A DNA stretch of 64,000 bases from Mycolicibacterium sp. P9-64 (lineage in GTDB: Bacteria > Actinomycetota > Actinomycetes > Mycobacteriales > Mycobacteriaceae), in the NCBI RefSeq assembly GCF_008329605.1, contig NZ_NPKO01000013.1:62001-126000 (forward strand), read 5' to 3'. Shown here piece after piece: positions 24,968 through 33,608 of this stretch. The notes under the pieces were generated by a model that searched no databases, was not told where the DNA came from, and was given only the letters and a program-made list of their open reading frames with translations. Position numbers and translations under genes: made by a program. Position 1 is the first letter of the stretch; each line of letters begins with the position of its first letter.

Positions 24968-26235
24968 GACGCACCATAGGTGGCCCGGTGCGCGCTCAGC
25001 GCAGCCTCGAAGCACTCGCGGGGGGCTCGGATCACTCCGGCGCCGATTTGGCCGCCGTCACGTCCGGCCAACCCGACGTCCATCACCGGCAGGACGTTGG
25101 TGGCCAGGACTTTTCGGGCGTCGATGCCCGTGGGCGTGCCGCGAAACCCGAAAAGCGGAATGCGGTAGTGGCCGTTCTCGCCATGGGTGATCTGGTACAT
25201 CTCCTGGTTGCGTTCGATCATCACCTCGGGCGATCCGCCCTGGTAGTCCTGGAGGGACAGCGCGCAGGCTTGGGCGAATCCTCCGAGCCCGATCGTCTCG
25301 GTGATCGGCGATTCGCCGCCCATCCAGGTGATCTCGTCCTCGGTGTGTCCAGCGAACAGCTTCCCCTGATGGATGGGTGGGGGTCCTTCGAACCAGGTGT
25401 CGCCGAGCCCTGCGAGCTTGATGGCAAAACCGCGGCAGCTGAAGGCCATTGCAGAGACCAACGTCGAGCCTGGCACCACCATCGCATCGGCGGACGCCTT
25501 GGCCGCCGCCATTGACAACCGCAAGAAGAAGTAGTCGTTCTCCGCCAGGTGCAGCATGGTCGTCCGCACGTCGGACACTCCCTCTGCGACCATGTCGAGG
25601 ATCGCGGGCAGGATCTCTCGGGTGAACAGCACCGACGCTGCGGCGTTGCGGCTGTGCACCTCGTCGCCCATGCGCAGAGCCCGCGCGATGAGGGGTTTCA
25701 ACGCGACACCGCCGAGTCGGCCGATGGCCTCGCCGACCACGGGGGCGAGCACCGTGTTGACGTGCAGCAGTCGTTCGTGGACGCCGGCGTCATAGCACCC
25801 GTAGTTGAGCCGACGGGGCTCCTTGCCCTCGTAGAAGTTGCAGAAGCCCACGTTGCCGTTGGCGCGGTTCTCGACGACGAACACTGGCATCGACGCGGTG
25901 TAGATGCCTGCTAGCGAACCGACCGCCGCGTAGTCGTGACACCCACCGATCTCGATGCGGCCGCGGCTAAAGGCGTCGACCGCCTCCGCTCGGGTACTCG
26001 CCAAGCCCTCGAAGAGCGCTCCTCCGATGAGGGCCTCACGCTGACCACCGGTGTACTCGTCCCATGGCATCGGCGCGCCGGAGGTGAGCACGAGACTCTC
26101 GTGGTAGCCCGGCAGCACGTCACCGGCGGGCGCGACGTCGACGACCCAGGGGTCGGCGGCGTCGAGTCGGCGGAAGGCTTCGTCGTTCGCTGCGTCGATG
26201 CAGAGGGCGTCGATCGGCAAGTCGGTGGTCACCAT
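24964..26235 (-). CDS. DUF1116 protein (AllG/YlbE family)
   Basis: A 423-residue protein matching the DUF1116 layout: ADPWVVDVAPAGDVLPG, GGALFEGLA, CHDYAAVGSLAGIYTASMPV, ALRMGDEVHSRNAAAS, ENDYFFLRLSMAAAKA and VPGSTLVSAMA. In E. coli the DUF1116 protein AllG, with FdrA/AllF and AllH, forms oxamate carbamoyltransferase. No FdrA or AllH homologue and no carbamate kinase is seen here; instead SDR genes overlap it on both sides. It may be a carbamoyl- or acyl-transfer enzyme with a different partner set, or act alone. The family call is strong; the reaction is unknown. Confidence 0.8.
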   Translation of the reverse strand: MVTTDLPIDALCIDAANDEAFRRLDAADPWVVDVAPAGDVLPGYHESLVLTSGAPMPWDEYTGGQREALIGGALFEGLASTRAEAVDAFSRGRIEIGGCHDYAAVGSLAGIYTASMPVFVVENRANGNVGFCNFYEGKEPRRLNYGCYDAGVHERLLHVNTVLAPVVGEAIGRLGGVALKPLIARALRMGDEVHSRNAAASVLFTREILPAILDMVAEGVSDVRTTMLHLAENDYFFLRLSMAAAKASADAMVVPGSTLVSAMAFSCRGFAIKLAGLGDTWFEGPPPIHQGKLFAGHTEDEITWMGGESPITETIGLGGFAQACALSLQDYQGGSPEVMIERNQEMYQITHGENGHYRIPLFGFRGTPTGIDARKVLATNVLPVMDVGLAGRDGGQIGAGVIRAPRECFEAALSAHRATYGAS

Positions 26236-26954
26236 GCGACGGTGCCCCCATCGACCAGGAGGGTCTGGCCCGTGATGTAGGACGCGCGCCGGGACAGGAG
26301 GAACTCCACGGCCTCCGCCACTTCTTCGGGCTCGCCGATGCGCTTGAGCATCGCGTGCTGTGCGCTGGCCTCTTCGCCGCCCGAAACGCGCGCCATCGAC
26401 GGACTCATCGGGGCCCGGATCACTCCCGGCGCTACGTTGTTGACGCGGATGCCACGAGGGGCGAGTTCCTCGGCGAGATAGCGGGTGTAGGCGGCGATCC
26501 CGGCCTTGGTGGCGCCGTAGACCGAGGCTCCGCGGAAGCGGCCGAAGTGCCCGGTCAGCGACCCGACGTTGACGATCGCGGCTCCGTCGACGAGCAACGG
26601 AGCGACCGCGTCGGTAACTCGCGCCATACCGGCGATGTTGACCTGAAACATCAGCTCGAGTTTGGCTTCGTCGAGCTCACCCAGAAACGTGTCGCGCAAG
26701 ACGCCAGCACAATTCACGAGTCCGGCCAATGGTTCTCCGTCACGGGTGATCGTTGCGATGCCGTGCAGAACGCTGCTGGGATCCGTCACGTCGATCGCCG
26801 TGACGATCGCATCGTCACCGAGGTCGTGGTCGGCCAGCGCCGCGGGCAGATCGGCGGCGACCGGGCGGTATCCGCCTGCGACCAGTCGATGACAAATTGC
26901 TCGCCCGATGACGCCTGCACCACCGGTCACGATGACCTTGTCGTTCAACTCCAT
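26229..26954 (-). CDS. Short-chain dehydrogenase/reductase, first gene of the minus-strand operon
   Basis: A 241-residue classical SDR: TGGAGVIGRAI, NCAGVL, NVGSLTGHFG and the YxxxK pair in SVYGATKAG, ending ITGQTLLVDGG. The start is ambiguous. AGAGGAG touches the ATG at 26954, while a TTG six bases later is ideally spaced from it, and a GTG at 26984 extends the frame by ten residues. Its 3' end overlaps the DUF1116 start. It heads a run of nine further genes to 16828 read in the same direction. Confidence 0.85.
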   Translation of the reverse strand: MELNDKVIVTGGAGVIGRAICHRLVAGGYRPVAADLPAALADHDLGDDAIVTAIDVTDPSSVLHGIATITRDGEPLAGLVNCAGVLRDTFLGELDEAKLELMFQVNIAGMARVTDAVAPLLVDGAAIVNVGSLTGHFGRFRGASVYGATKAGIAAYTRYLAEELAPRGIRVNNVAPGVIRAPMSPSMARVSGGEEASAQHAMLKRIGEPEEVAEAVEFLLSRRASYITGQTLLVDGGTVAW

Positions 26955-27090
26955 CTCCTCTCGAGGGTTCGGACCCTTCGACACGCATCAGTCTGGCCGG
27001 TAAACAGTTAAAGAACAAGTCTTTAGCCCAAATAGTTTCCGATTGGGCATCCGGCGCTCGTCCGCCAGGCGTGGCAAGCCCTGGTCCATT

Positions 27091-27144
27091 GACTAGTTCA
27101 AATCCACTTTTGTCGGACGGGATCGGTTAAGGTTGATGTCAACC
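27091..27144. promoter_or_regulatory. Regulatory motifs between the SDR operon and the GntR gene
   Basis: GACTAGTTC (27091-27099) repeats the element seen at 29598 and 29713, and TTGACT at 27089 could be a -35 box. GGTTGA and TCAACC (27131-27136 and 27139-27144) form a perfect inverted repeat around TG, followed by another ATCAACC at 27156. The last two lie within 35 bases of the GntR start, a position typical for autoregulation. Confidence 0.45.
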
Positions 27145-27163
27145 AAGGGAGGGACATCAACCG

Positions 27164-27907
27164 ATGACTAGCTCAGCTCGCATCGAACTCAGCCGTGTGC
27201 GGCAGATCCCCGCGCACGAACTGGTTGTCGAACAGATCCGTCGTGCGTTGGAGCTGGGCAGGTTCATGCCAGGTGACAAGTTGCCCACGGAGCGCGAATT
27301 GTCCGAGATGCTCGACGTGTCGCGCACCGTGGTTCGTGCGGCGATGACGATTCTGGATCGAGAAGGGCTGGTCTCGGTCAAGCGAGGCCGCAACGGCGGC
27401 GTCACCGTCGCTTCTCCCCAGCGCGACGATGCCGCCACCCGGCGCTCGATGCGCGAGAATCGCGTTTCGTTGGGCAACGCCTTCGACTATCGCGTGATCG
27501 TGGAGTCGGCCGCTGCACGTATGGCCGCCGAGCGGCGGCGCACGGCCGACGTCACCCAATTGCGCAAGCTCTTGTCGGCCATGGCCGCTCAGATCGCGAG
27601 AGCACAGAAGGGGGAGGCGTCTCCACAGCTCAATACGGAGTGGCTGTCCCTGGATTCGGCATTTCACCTCAAGATCGCAGAGTCGTGCCGCAATGACTAT
27701 CTGTTCGATGCCGTCGCCAACGCACGCCGCACGATGTGGCTGCCTGTCGGAGCGATCTTTCATCACATCGAGCCCAACGCGAACGACTTCCACGATGCCA
27801 TCATCGACGCCATCGAGGACCGGAACGGGGACCTCGCTGCGGCGACGATGACCGAACACATCAACACGACCCGGCACACACTCGAGTCGTGGTTGCGCCA
27901 GCGATAA
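27164..27907 (+). CDS. GntR-family regulator, FadR/FCD subfamily
   Basis: A 247-residue regulator. The winged helix spans about residues 18-80 (ELVVEQIRRALELGRFMPGD, KLPTERELSEMLDVSRTVVR) and the FCD domain about 105-235 (FDYRVIVESAAARMAAERRR, FHLKIAESC, FHDAIIDAIEDRNGD). The ATG at 27164 has GGGAGGG upstream. It is divergent from the ten-gene minus-strand run and is the only regulator in block 2, so it likely controls that operon, itself and the permease/hydrolase pair at 29.6 kb. Confidence 0.88.
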   Translation: MTSSARIELSRVRQIPAHELVVEQIRRALELGRFMPGDKLPTERELSEMLDVSRTVVRAAMTILDREGLVSVKRGRNGGVTVASPQRDDAATRRSMRENRVSLGNAFDYRVIVESAAARMAAERRRTADVTQLRKLLSAMAAQIARAQKGEASPQLNTEWLSLDSAFHLKIAESCRNDYLFDAVANARRTMWLPVGAIFHHIEPNANDFHDAIIDAIEDRNGDLAAATMTEHINTTRHTLESWLRQR

Positions 27908-27998
27908 ATCACCCGCGTGGGCGTCTTCGCAGTGCAGCCCGGCGACCGCCTCGTGGGAAGCGGGCCGCCGCCGGGCCCCTCTGCTCAGATTCGACGGC

Positions 27999-29555
27999 CT
28001 AGTCCCGGATCAGCTTCCGGACGCTGGGCGAGGATTCTGCCGGTTGTTCGGCGACTTCGTCATCGAACACCGTCCTGCCTATCCGGGCATATACGTCCGG
28101 CCTCGCGCTGCGCAGGTACAACGCCACTGCCATGGACCCAAAGAGCAGAACCAGCCCAATCCACGGGATCGCCTTGAAGACCGGTGATCCTGCTGCCGCG
28201 CCCGCCGCGGCGGCCATGTTCGCGATCATCAGGTAGATCACGAAGACCATGCCGAGTCCACCGACGATCGGACACACCAGCGTTCGCCACACGCCGGCCG
28301 TCTCCGGGTGCTGTCGTTTGACGTGGAAGTAGGTGACGACCGAAATCGAGCACATCACCTGCACGAACAGCAGACACAGCGTCGCGGTGATCGCCACCAG
28401 AGTGAACAGGATCAGGTAAGGATCGGAATTCGTCACGATCGCGACGACCAGAAGCGCCACCGTGAACGCCGACTGGACGAGAGACGCGATCCACGGCGAG
28501 CCGTGACGTGGGTGCGCAACCCCGAGCCGACGCCACAGCAGACGATCACGCCCGAACGCGAACAGGTAGCGGCTGGCGGCATTGTGAATGGCTAGTGCGC
28601 ACGCGAACGTGCCACCAAGCACCAGCAGTTCGAAGGCGGTCACGGCCCAGGGGCCGACATACTCGCGCGCGGGCGTGTAGAGCAACTCGAAGGGATTGGC
28701 CCCCGATGCCAGCGCAATGGACGCTTCCGGCCCGTTGGCGCTGACGACGGCCCACGCGATGAAGGTGTAGAACACCCCGATCCCGATGACGGCGATGAGC
28801 GTGGCCCTCGGAACGATGCGCTTGGGGTCCTTGGACTCCTCGCCGTAGATTGCCGTGGCCTCGAACCCGACCCATGACCAAAAGGCCATCAGCAATCCCA
28901 GGCCAACGGCGCCGTTCGCCACGCCATTGGTATGGAATGCAGCCGTCGGCAGCAGGGAACCCCAGGCGATCCCGTGTCCTCGAACGAGACCACAAACGGC
29001 CGTGATCGAAAGTATCGCTATCTCGCAGACGAGTGCCACGCCAAGGACCTTGGCGGCCAGGGACACATCCTTGTGCGACAAGAGCGCGATGGTGGCAACC
29101 GCGGCGAAACCGTAGACCCACCATGGACCGTCAATCGACAGATACGTCGACGCCGCCTGCTTGGCGAACGTGGAGAACACCCCGACCACACCAGCTTCCA
29201 TGATCATGTAGACGAACATCGACATGACGCCGGCGGCCAGCCCCGGAATGCGGGACCATCCCCGTGAGACGAAGGTGTAGAAGGCGCCCGCAGCCGTGAT
29301 GTGGCGCGCAAGCGCCACGAACCCCACGCTGAAGATGGTCAGCACCACGGTCGCGATGATGAAGCCCGCGGGGGCCCCAGTGCCATTGCCGAAGCCAACG
29401 GCAACAGGGAGGTTGGCCGTCATCGCCGAAATGGGTGCCGAGAACGCCACCACCATGAACACCACCCCCGCCAGGCCGACGGCACCGCGCTTCAGGGTGT
29501 GTGCAGCTCCGTCCGCCAAGGGCGTTGAGCCCGAACCCGTTGTGTCAACGTTCAC
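27999..29555 (-). CDS. APC-superfamily amino acid / amine permease
   Basis: A 518-residue membrane protein with about 12 hydrophobic segments. The first (GLAGVVFMVVAFSAPISAM) carries the APC signature, and FWSWVGFEATAIYGEESKDP and FACALAIHNAASRYLFAFGR are typical APC motifs. The C-terminal tail from about residue 490 is polar. It would import an amino acid or amine by proton coupling. With the gamma-glutamyl ligase and hydrolase it matches the PuuP-PuuA-PuuD logic. It is divergent from the hydrolase gene and shares its promoter region. Confidence 0.87.
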   Translation of the reverse strand: MNVDTTGSGSTPLADGAAHTLKRGAVGLAGVVFMVVAFSAPISAMTANLPVAVGFGNGTGAPAGFIIATVVLTIFSVGFVALARHITAAGAFYTFVSRGWSRIPGLAAGVMSMFVYMIMEAGVVGVFSTFAKQAASTYLSIDGPWWVYGFAAVATIALLSHKDVSLAAKVLGVALVCEIAILSITAVCGLVRGHGIAWGSLLPTAAFHTNGVANGAVGLGLLMAFWSWVGFEATAIYGEESKDPKRIVPRATLIAVIGIGVFYTFIAWAVVSANGPEASIALASGANPFELLYTPAREYVGPWAVTAFELLVLGGTFACALAIHNAASRYLFAFGRDRLLWRRLGVAHPRHGSPWIASLVQSAFTVALLVVAIVTNSDPYLILFTLVAITATLCLLFVQVMCSISVVTYFHVKRQHPETAGVWRTLVCPIVGGLGMVFVIYLMIANMAAAAGAAAGSPVFKAIPWIGLVLLFGSMAVALYLRSARPDVYARIGRTVFDDEVAEQPAESSPSVRKLIRD

Positions 29556-29597
29556 GTCGATCCTTTCCTGGGGCCGTGGCCCGCGTAGTGGACATTT

Positions 29598-29622
29598 GGA
29601 CTAAAGAGAGAACTAGTAGACC
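29598..29622. promoter_or_regulatory. Operator-like motif before the permease gene
   Basis: GGACTA, then GAACTAGT and AGACC occur within 25 bases, 43 bases before the permease start (minus strand). They repeat the GACTA / ACTAGT elements at 19309, 27091 and 29713. Spacing differs between sites, so the exact operator is uncertain. Confidence 0.4.
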
Positions 29623-29710
29623 ATATGAGTGATCCAGTGCACACCCCCGAATGTTCGATGTCGTGCCTCACGTCTGACCGAGGACGGACCGCTGCGTGGT
29701 TTATGCACTA

Positions 29711-29740
29711 TTGACTAGTCCTTAACGCTTTAGCTAGGGT
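29711..29740 (+). promoter_or_regulatory. Candidate promoter for the gamma-glutamyl hydrolase operon
   Basis: TTGACT (29711-29716) and TAGGGT (29735-29740) are spaced by 18 bases, an acceptable mycobacterial SigA pair. GACTAGTCC overlaps the -35 box, and it matches GACTAGTTC at 27091, so a bound regulator would block the polymerase. Confidence 0.4.
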
Positions 29741-29854
29741 GACGGATGTTGGTTTCGCGCCGTCGAACCTCCGCCGCGCCGCCGACGACCCTGGGGGCGG
29801 CGACTCTGAATGCCCCGATTACCTAGACCACTGCCCGCGATGGAAGGAGTTGGT

Positions 29855-30601
29855 GTGACAAGTCCTCCGCAGTCCGTCGTGGCCGTCACCTTGGACTTCG
29901 AAGTGTTCGAGCACTACCGCCATTGGCGGGAGATGCTCGGCGGAATCGTGGCGGCTGGCGCGTCTCCGCTCACCATCGACTGCCGAAGCCCCCGAACCGA
30001 CCTCGAACACCTCATCGGCATGGTGGACGGGTTGATCCTGCTCGGCGGTTCTGACGTCAACCCCGAACTCTACGGCGGGGATGGCGCCGATCCACTGGTC
30101 AAGCCGGCTCCACGTGCATTGGACGACAACGAGATCGACGCTCTCCACATTTCACTACGCAGAGGAATCCCGATTCTTGCAGTCTGTCGCGGCGCGCAGC
30201 TTACCAACGTCGCATTGAACGGAACGTTGTACCAGGACCTCGCGCGTGACCGCCCCGGCTCTGACGTCCATCGCACGATCGAAGGGGATCTCGACGCCGC
30301 GGCGCACAACGTAGACGTCGAGCCGGACACGCTTCTGGCCGCGTGGCTCGGCGCCTCCGGTCGGATTCCGGTCAACAGCTACCACCACCAAGGCCTCGCC
30401 ACCCTGGCTCCAGGCGTGCGCGCCGTCGCGACCGCCGAGGACGGCCTGGTCGAGGCATTCGAGATCGCTGCAGCCAATCTCGTCGCAGTCCAGTGGCATC
30501 CCGAGATCCTGTGGCCACACGACGTCTACTCCGCGAACCTCATGCGCCGTTTCGTCGGCTGCTGCGTAGATCGATCGCGGCTCGAAATCGCATGTCAGTG
30601 A
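29855..30601 (+). CDS. Peptidase C26 / class I glutamine amidotransferase-like gamma-glutamyl hydrolase
   Basis: A 248-residue protein with the PuuD-type triad: nucleophile cysteine in AVCRGAQLTNVALNGTLYQD, histidine in VQWHPE with its following glutamate, plus the family NSYHHQG motif. It would cleave a gamma-glutamyl amide and return glutamate. The GTG at 29855 is preceded by GGAAGGAG; an ATG at 29810 is in frame but poorly placed. It is the counterpart of the ligase at 17832 and is followed after 22 bases by an acyl-CoA ligase. Confidence 0.85.
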   Translation: MTSPPQSVVAVTLDFEVFEHYRHWREMLGGIVAAGASPLTIDCRSPRTDLEHLIGMVDGLILLGGSDVNPELYGGDGADPLVKPAPRALDDNEIDALHISLRRGIPILAVCRGAQLTNVALNGTLYQDLARDRPGSDVHRTIEGDLDAAAHNVDVEPDTLLAAWLGASGRIPVNSYHHQGLATLAPGVRAVATAEDGLVEAFEIAAANLVAVQWHPEILWPHDVYSANLMRRFVGCCVDRSRLEIACQ

Positions 30602-30623
30602 ACCCTTGTAGGAAGGATGAACC

Positions 30624-32246
30624 ATGAACGGCCTTGACGTCCCGTTGAGTCCTCTGCGGTTTCTCGACCGCTCCGCCTCCGTCTTCCCTACGAAGGTCGC
30701 AGTGGTCGACGGCCATCGCCGCATCACCTACTCGGAGCTTGCGTCGCACGTGACGCGCCTCGCGCACGCCGTCCGCGAGTCCGGCGTACGGCCCGGTGAA
30801 CGCATCGCCTACCTAGCCTCCAACTCGGCCGAGATGCTCGCGGCGCACTTCGCAATCCCGTTGGCGGGCAATGTCCTCGTCGCCATCAACACCCGACTTG
30901 CCGCGCCCGAGATCCAATACATCTGCGATCATTCCGAGGCCAAGATCCTGTTCGCCGATGGCGCGCATCTGCGACGAACAGAACTGCACACCGATGATTT
31001 CCGTACCGTCGGCGAGCTCGTTGAACTGCCCGGCGCCGACGGCACAGACACGCATACGTGGGAAGCCACGACATACTCAGCCTTCCTGGAGCGCGGCACC
31101 GACGACCCGCTGCCTTGGGAAATCGGCGACGAGAATGCCACGATCGCGATCAACTACACCTCGGGCACGACCGGCCGACCCAAAGGGGTGGTGTACACCC
31201 ACCGCGGTGCCTATCTCAATGCAATCAACCAGATCGTCCACAACGGCTTCAAGGCTGACACTCGCTACCTGTGGACGCTACCGATGTTTCACTGCAACGG
31301 GTGGTGCCATCCCTGGGCCGTCACCGCCACCGCGGGCACACACGTCTGCCTGCGCGCGGTCCGGGCCGAGGCGATGTGGCAGGCGATCGACGATCACGGC
31401 GTTACCCACCTCAGCGGTGCCCCCACCGTCCTCGGCACCCTGACCAACGCCCCCGAAGCCCATCAGATGCGCCACGACCTGACGATCACCACCGCCGGCG
31501 CACCGCCCAGCCCGGCCACCATCGAAGCGGTACGCGCGCTGGGCGCCACAGTGACCCACGTCTACGGACTCACCGAAACCTATGGCCCGTACTCCATATG
31601 CGAAATTCAGCCCAGCTGGCGGGATTTGAGCCCAGAGGAGATGTCCACCCGCGTAGCCCGTCAAGGCGTGGGCATGCTGTGCTCGGAGGCGACGAGGGTG
31701 GTCCGCATGACATCTGACCCACAGGATCCACTGGTCGACGTGTGCCCCGATGGAGCAGAGATGGGCGAGATCGTCATGCGCGGAAACATCGTCATGGGGG
31801 GCTACTACCTCGAACCGGAGCTCACCAGCCGAGCATTCGCCGGGGGATGGTTTCACTCCGGCGATCTCGGCGTGAGACACCCCGATGGTTACGTCCAACT
31901 GTTCGACCGAGCCAAGGACGTGATCATCTCCGGCGGCGAGAACATCTCGTCGGTCGAAGTCGAGCAGGCCTTGATGTCCCATCCGGCAGTACTCGACGCC
32001 GCCGTCGTCGGAGTGCCCGACGAGGCCTGGGGGGAGCGGCCGAAGGCCTTCGTCGTCACCACCGAAGACTCCGATGTGACAGACGATGACATGATCGCCC
32101 ACGTCAGGGCGCGACTCGCCGCTTACAAGGCCCCACGCGATGTTCAGTTCGTCGCGGCGATACCAAAGACGTCCACGGGCAAGACACTGAAGACGGCGCT
32201 ACGCACGACCGAATGGGGAGATTCCACCGTACGAATACAAGGCTGA
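30624..32246 (+). CDS. AMP-dependent acyl-CoA ligase (FadD-like)
   Basis: A 540-residue adenylate-forming enzyme: P-loop YTSGTTGRPKG, A5 YGLTETYGP, the FHSGDLGV aspartate, the hinge DRAKDVIISGGENISS and catalytic lysine in KTSTGKTLK. It activates a carboxylic acid to its CoA thioester, which would supply the acyl-CoA dehydrogenase of the block. ATG at 30624 has AGGAAGGA upstream. The overall type (TLPMFHCNGWCHPW) is that of medium-chain or aryl acid ligases. Confidence 0.9.
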   Translation: MNGLDVPLSPLRFLDRSASVFPTKVAVVDGHRRITYSELASHVTRLAHAVRESGVRPGERIAYLASNSAEMLAAHFAIPLAGNVLVAINTRLAAPEIQYICDHSEAKILFADGAHLRRTELHTDDFRTVGELVELPGADGTDTHTWEATTYSAFLERGTDDPLPWEIGDENATIAINYTSGTTGRPKGVVYTHRGAYLNAINQIVHNGFKADTRYLWTLPMFHCNGWCHPWAVTATAGTHVCLRAVRAEAMWQAIDDHGVTHLSGAPTVLGTLTNAPEAHQMRHDLTITTAGAPPSPATIEAVRALGATVTHVYGLTETYGPYSICEIQPSWRDLSPEEMSTRVARQGVGMLCSEATRVVRMTSDPQDPLVDVCPDGAEMGEIVMRGNIVMGGYYLEPELTSRAFAGGWFHSGDLGVRHPDGYVQLFDRAKDVIISGGENISSVEVEQALMSHPAVLDAAVVGVPDEAWGERPKAFVVTTEDSDVTDDDMIAHVRARLAAYKAPRDVQFVAAIPKTSTGKTLKTALRTTEWGDSTVRIQG

Positions 32247-32290
32247 GGCCCGATCACAACCGCAACGAAAATACCCCCTTCCTCTCCAGA

Positions 32291-33379
32291 ATGGATGCCC
32301 CCATGTCGCTGCTCGAGAACCACCGGATGTTGCTAACCGCCCGGCCCATGTGGACGCTGAAGCAGTCCGACTTCACCGTCGACAAGACACAGGTCTCGAC
32401 TCCCCGCCCGGGTGAAGTCGTCGTCAAGGTGATCTGGCTGGCTTTCGACCCTGCCCAGCGCGGATGGATGAACGATGGCCCGTCCTATGCTCCTCCCGTG
32501 CCGCTCGGCGACGTCATGCGCGGCCATGCGGTGGGCGAGGTCGTCGATAGCGGCGACGCGGACTTCGCCGTGGGAACTTTGGTGCACGGCAACTTCGGTT
32601 GGCAAGAATATGCACTCTGCCGCACCGGAGAAGGAACAGTCGGAACCCTAGAGCACGTTGGTGGCAACGAGTATCAGCTGCCCACAGCCAGGAAGGTCCC
32701 CGTCGGCATCGAACCAACGGCGGTGCTAGGCGTGCTCGGAACCACCGGGCTGACCGCATACTTCGGCATGCTCGAGATCGGACGGCCCAAGCCCGGTGAC
32801 GTCGTACTCGTCTCCGGCGCCGCAGGCGCGACGGGGTCGGTGGCAGGCCAGATCGCCAGACTGGCGGGCGCTCGTACCATCGGCATTGCCGGTGGATCCG
32901 CAAAGGCCCAGTGGCTCACCGAAGTCGCCAAGTTCGATGCCGCCATCGACTACAAGTCCGAGGACGTCGCGAGCCGCATCGCCGACCTAGCCCCCGATGG
33001 CGTGAACGTGTTCTACGACAACGTCGCAGGACCGACACTGGAGGCGGGGATCCGCAACATCGCTCAGCGCGGCATGGTCGTTCTGTGCGGTGGTATCTCC
33101 AGCGGTTACTCGGACGAAGCCACGGCCTACGGGCCGACCAACCTGTCGACGATCACAGTTCGCAGCGCAAGCATGGGCGGATTCATCGTCACCGACTTCA
33201 ACGATCGATTCGACGAAGCCGCTGATCGCCTCACCGCATGGATCCGGCGCGGCGACATCGTCTGGGCCGACGACATTCAGAAGGGCACGATCGAAGACGC
33301 CGTCGATACGCTCAATCGCCTGTTCGCCGGAAAGAACTTCGGCAAGCAGATCCTTCAGATCGCCGACGCCTCGGGCTAG
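32291..33379 (+). CDS. NADP-dependent MDR oxidoreductase (zinc-free, enoyl/quinone reductase type)
   Basis: About 362 residues. The MDR Rossmann motif is VSGAAGATGSVAGQIA, with NVAGPTLEAGIRNIAQRG and GFIVTDF typical of the leukotriene B4 dehydrogenase/CurA subfamily that reduces 2-alkenals or enones. Catalytic zinc ligands are absent, as expected for that group. No good ribosome site decides between ATG 32291 and ATG 32303. It follows the acyl-CoA ligase by 44 bases, probably in the same transcript. A related enzyme is encoded at 44554-45591. Confidence 0.82.
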   Translation: MDAPMSLLENHRMLLTARPMWTLKQSDFTVDKTQVSTPRPGEVVVKVIWLAFDPAQRGWMNDGPSYAPPVPLGDVMRGHAVGEVVDSGDADFAVGTLVHGNFGWQEYALCRTGEGTVGTLEHVGGNEYQLPTARKVPVGIEPTAVLGVLGTTGLTAYFGMLEIGRPKPGDVVLVSGAAGATGSVAGQIARLAGARTIGIAGGSAKAQWLTEVAKFDAAIDYKSEDVASRIADLAPDGVNVFYDNVAGPTLEAGIRNIAQRGMVVLCGGISSGYSDEATAYGPTNLSTITVRSASMGGFIVTDFNDRFDEAADRLTAWIRRGDIVWADDIQKGTIEDAVDTLNRLFAGKNFGKQILQIADASG

Positions 33380-33608
33380 CGGCGAGCGTGCGCCGCCCGG
33401 TACACGAGCCACGGCAGTAGCCGGTTGGACACGAAGGTGAGAACTTGGGCTGTGGACATCGACTGAGAACGCGAACGACGGCGGGGCGAGAGGACGGCGA
33501 TGGTCCTCAAGTATGAGAAGCCGCAACCTCCACCGTTGCTACCACTGTCTCGTGGCTGGCGATAGCACGAATAGTTCTGAGCTGACTACTGATCCGCGTG
33601 CTGTGGGA

